Positions 28,639 to 29,716 of a stretch of DNA of 29,716 bases are shown one piece after another. A program made the position numbers and the translations under genes. How positions within the stretch are numbered: the first letter of the stretch is position 1; each line of letters opens with the position of its first letter. The stretch comes from Nanobdellota archaeon (GTDB taxonomy: Archaea > Nanoarchaeota > Nanoarchaeia > Woesearchaeales > GW2011-AR9): positions 1 to 29,716 of the forward strand of contig NZBF01000003.1 of NCBI GenBank assembly GCA_002687775.1, in the 5' to 3' direction. The notes below the pieces were generated by a model. That model was given only the letters and a program-made list of their open reading frames with translations, searched no databases and was not told where the DNA came from.

Positions 28639-29716
28639 ATGTTTCCTCCGATGCAGTTCCTGCAATTGGTTGACCACCCTGATCTAACCAGTTAGTCCAT
28701 GTTAATGTTTTAACTGTCACCGTATTACCAACAGTACTTGGTACTTCATAATTAAATGTAACTGAATCTGTCTGACCAATTTCTAATGTTTCGTTACGTT
28801 CTTCTGAATGTAATTCAATAGTATTCATGTTATGATCTAACACTTGCGTGATGATAATTCGCGGTGGTAATTCTTGTTCACCCACTGCAATATCTAATGT
28901 GATGTTATATGTTTGACTTCTTGCTAATGAGGTTACTTCTTCACCATCATCTGTAATTTGAATGGAAATTTCTTCAAGAGGAACTTGACATCTTCCTTCG
29001 ACACAACTGAAACGTCCGTCCATGCAAGCATTTTCTTCATCACATTCTTGATAACCGTCTTGCAAACAGATATTATTAACACATCGACCAGACGCTTCTT
29101 TTACAGTGCAAGGGCCCCCAATACATATTCTAGTTGCTGGGAACCAGCAATCATCGACAGTTTCACAAGTTGATGTTGGTTCAACGCAACCACCTGCTAA
29201 ACAATATTCCCCATCCCCACAAACTGTTCGAACTTCCCTGGAACATAATCCATCATCAGCACATTGGAAATTCACTGCAGTAGTATCAAAGTTTACATCG
29301 CCTGATTCTGCATAGGCTTCCAGGCAATCGAAAGCTTTCGGATCATCTGCATTTGCACTACAGATACAGCTCGGTGCTGTCGAACCATCCCCTGAGATGA
29401 GCGCAGATGCAAGGGCGCCGTCAAAACCAGTATCTAGAGAACCAGCCGGGGCACAATAACTTCTTCCCTGAACTTCTTCAACTGTACACTCACTAGTCAG
29501 ACAAACTCCTTCCTGACAACTCAATCCTTCTTCATCACAACTTCCATCCTCATGACATGCACCACCACCTGTCCCTACATCATCTTGGAAGCAACTATTA
29601 TAAATACAATATTGTCCATCTTCACATTCATCTACAGTTTCACAAGTATTACCCTGTGCACAAATACCCCCATTACAAAATTCTGGGAATTCACACTCTT
29701 CATTCAGTTCACAAGC
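28625..29716 (-). CDS. Cys-rich extracellular protein, 3' part; 5' end beyond window
   Basis: The minus-strand frame is open from the window end to TGA/TAA at 28625, 363 residues, with no start needed inside; an internal ATG at 29524 is not a likely start because the Cys-rich pattern continues unbroken upstream (ACELNEECEFPEFCNGGICA then QGNTCETVDECEDGQYC). About 230 residues of short Cys-knot units (C-x4-5-C-x-GxC, such as CGDGEYCLAGGC) are followed by a beta-sandwich-like domain (residues about 250-363, ISIQITDDGEEVTSLARSQT then YNITLDIAV). It is surface-exposed and its C-terminal end carries no anchor, so the partner downstream may hold it. The 27265-28638 gene overlaps it by 14 bases. Confidence 0.8.
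   Translation of the reverse strand, partial: ACELNEECEFPEFCNGGICAQGNTCETVDECEDGQYCIYNSCFQDDVGTGGGACHEDGSCDEEGLSCQEGVCLTSECTVEEVQGRSYCAPAGSLDTGFDGALASALISGDGSTAPSCICSANADDPKAFDCLEAYAESGDVNFDTTAVNFQCADDGLCSREVRTVCGDGEYCLAGGCVEPTSTCETVDDCWFPATRICIGGPCTVKEASGRCVNNICLQDGYQECDEENACMDGRFSCVEGRCQVPLEEISIQITDDGEEVTSLARSQTYNITLDIAVGEQELPPRIIITQVLDHNMNTIELHSEERNETLEIGQTDSVTFNYEVPSTVGNTVTVKTLTWTNWLDQGGQPIAGTASEETYEVR
28644..28649 (-). promoter_or_regulatory. Shine-Dalgarno site deciding the start at 28638
   Basis: GGAGGA on the minus strand lies 5 bases before the ATG, inside the end of the upstream gene, so translation of the second gene can follow the first. Confidence 0.6.

Overview
The window is a coding-dense, AT-rich stretch of an archaeal chromosome. 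Archaeal markers are ribosomal proteins S2 and S6e, diphthine synthase, deoxyhypusine synthase, FtsZ, PGF-pre-PGF surface proteins, and TATA boxes that sit about 24-30 bases before many start codons and imply leaderless mRNAs. Very small genes, several toxin-antitoxin modules and Cys-rich surface proteins resemble a DPANN-type (Woesearchaeota/Pacearchaeota-like) genome. That lineage is an inference; no rRNA or tRNA was seen to confirm it.

Layout. (1) 1-5.3 kb: the 5' end of rps2 (cut by the window edge), a GC-rich inverted-repeat-rich intergenic region, an acidic orphan, dph5, ftsZ, an orphan, a nitroreductase, and an MNT/HEPN pair whose HEPN gene carries an in-frame TGA. (2) 5.3-11 kb: a small orphan preceded by an upstream reading frame, a tandem Lrp regulator, hicBA, rps6e with a membrane protein and a YbjQ-like protein, several small orphans including two short genes (8331-8453, 9768-9947), a methyltransferase, a membrane-anchored OB-fold protein and a transglutaminase-like protein. 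(3) 11.3-17.3 kb: one tightly packed plus-strand operon, mostly joined by 4-base ATGA overlaps: deoxyhypusine synthase, a kinase-fold protein lacking the catalytic Asp, a chimeric mini-ORF, an orphan, a PLP decarboxylase, an XRE regulator, an orphan, agmatinase, a membrane protein and a single-chain tRNA 2-selenouridine synthase. (4) 17.3-21.7 kb: amidohydrolase, a Fic protein bracketed by repeats, a MopE-like Cys-rich lipoprotein, and two toxin-antitoxin pairs with visible operators. (5) 21.7-29.7 kb: membrane and zinc-ribbon proteins, a tandem deoxynucleoside-kinase fusion, a CPA2-type antiporter, a TctA-family permease, an orphan, and two Cys-rich surface proteins, the last cut by the window end.

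How the genes work together. The operon in (3) is a plausible unit for making a polyamine (decarboxylase plus agmatinase) and using it to modify aIF5A (deoxyhypusine synthase); dph5 on elongation factor 2 and SelU on tRNA also act on the translation apparatus. Five toxin-like loci (MNT-HEPN, HicBA, AbrB-RelE, a second RelE-like pair, Fic) lie within about 17 kb. The most interesting signals are the chimeric scar at 12810-12881, the in-frame TGA in the HEPN gene, the unrecognised members of the hypusine operon, the tandem nucleoside kinase, the repeats around fic, and the structured region at 246-431.
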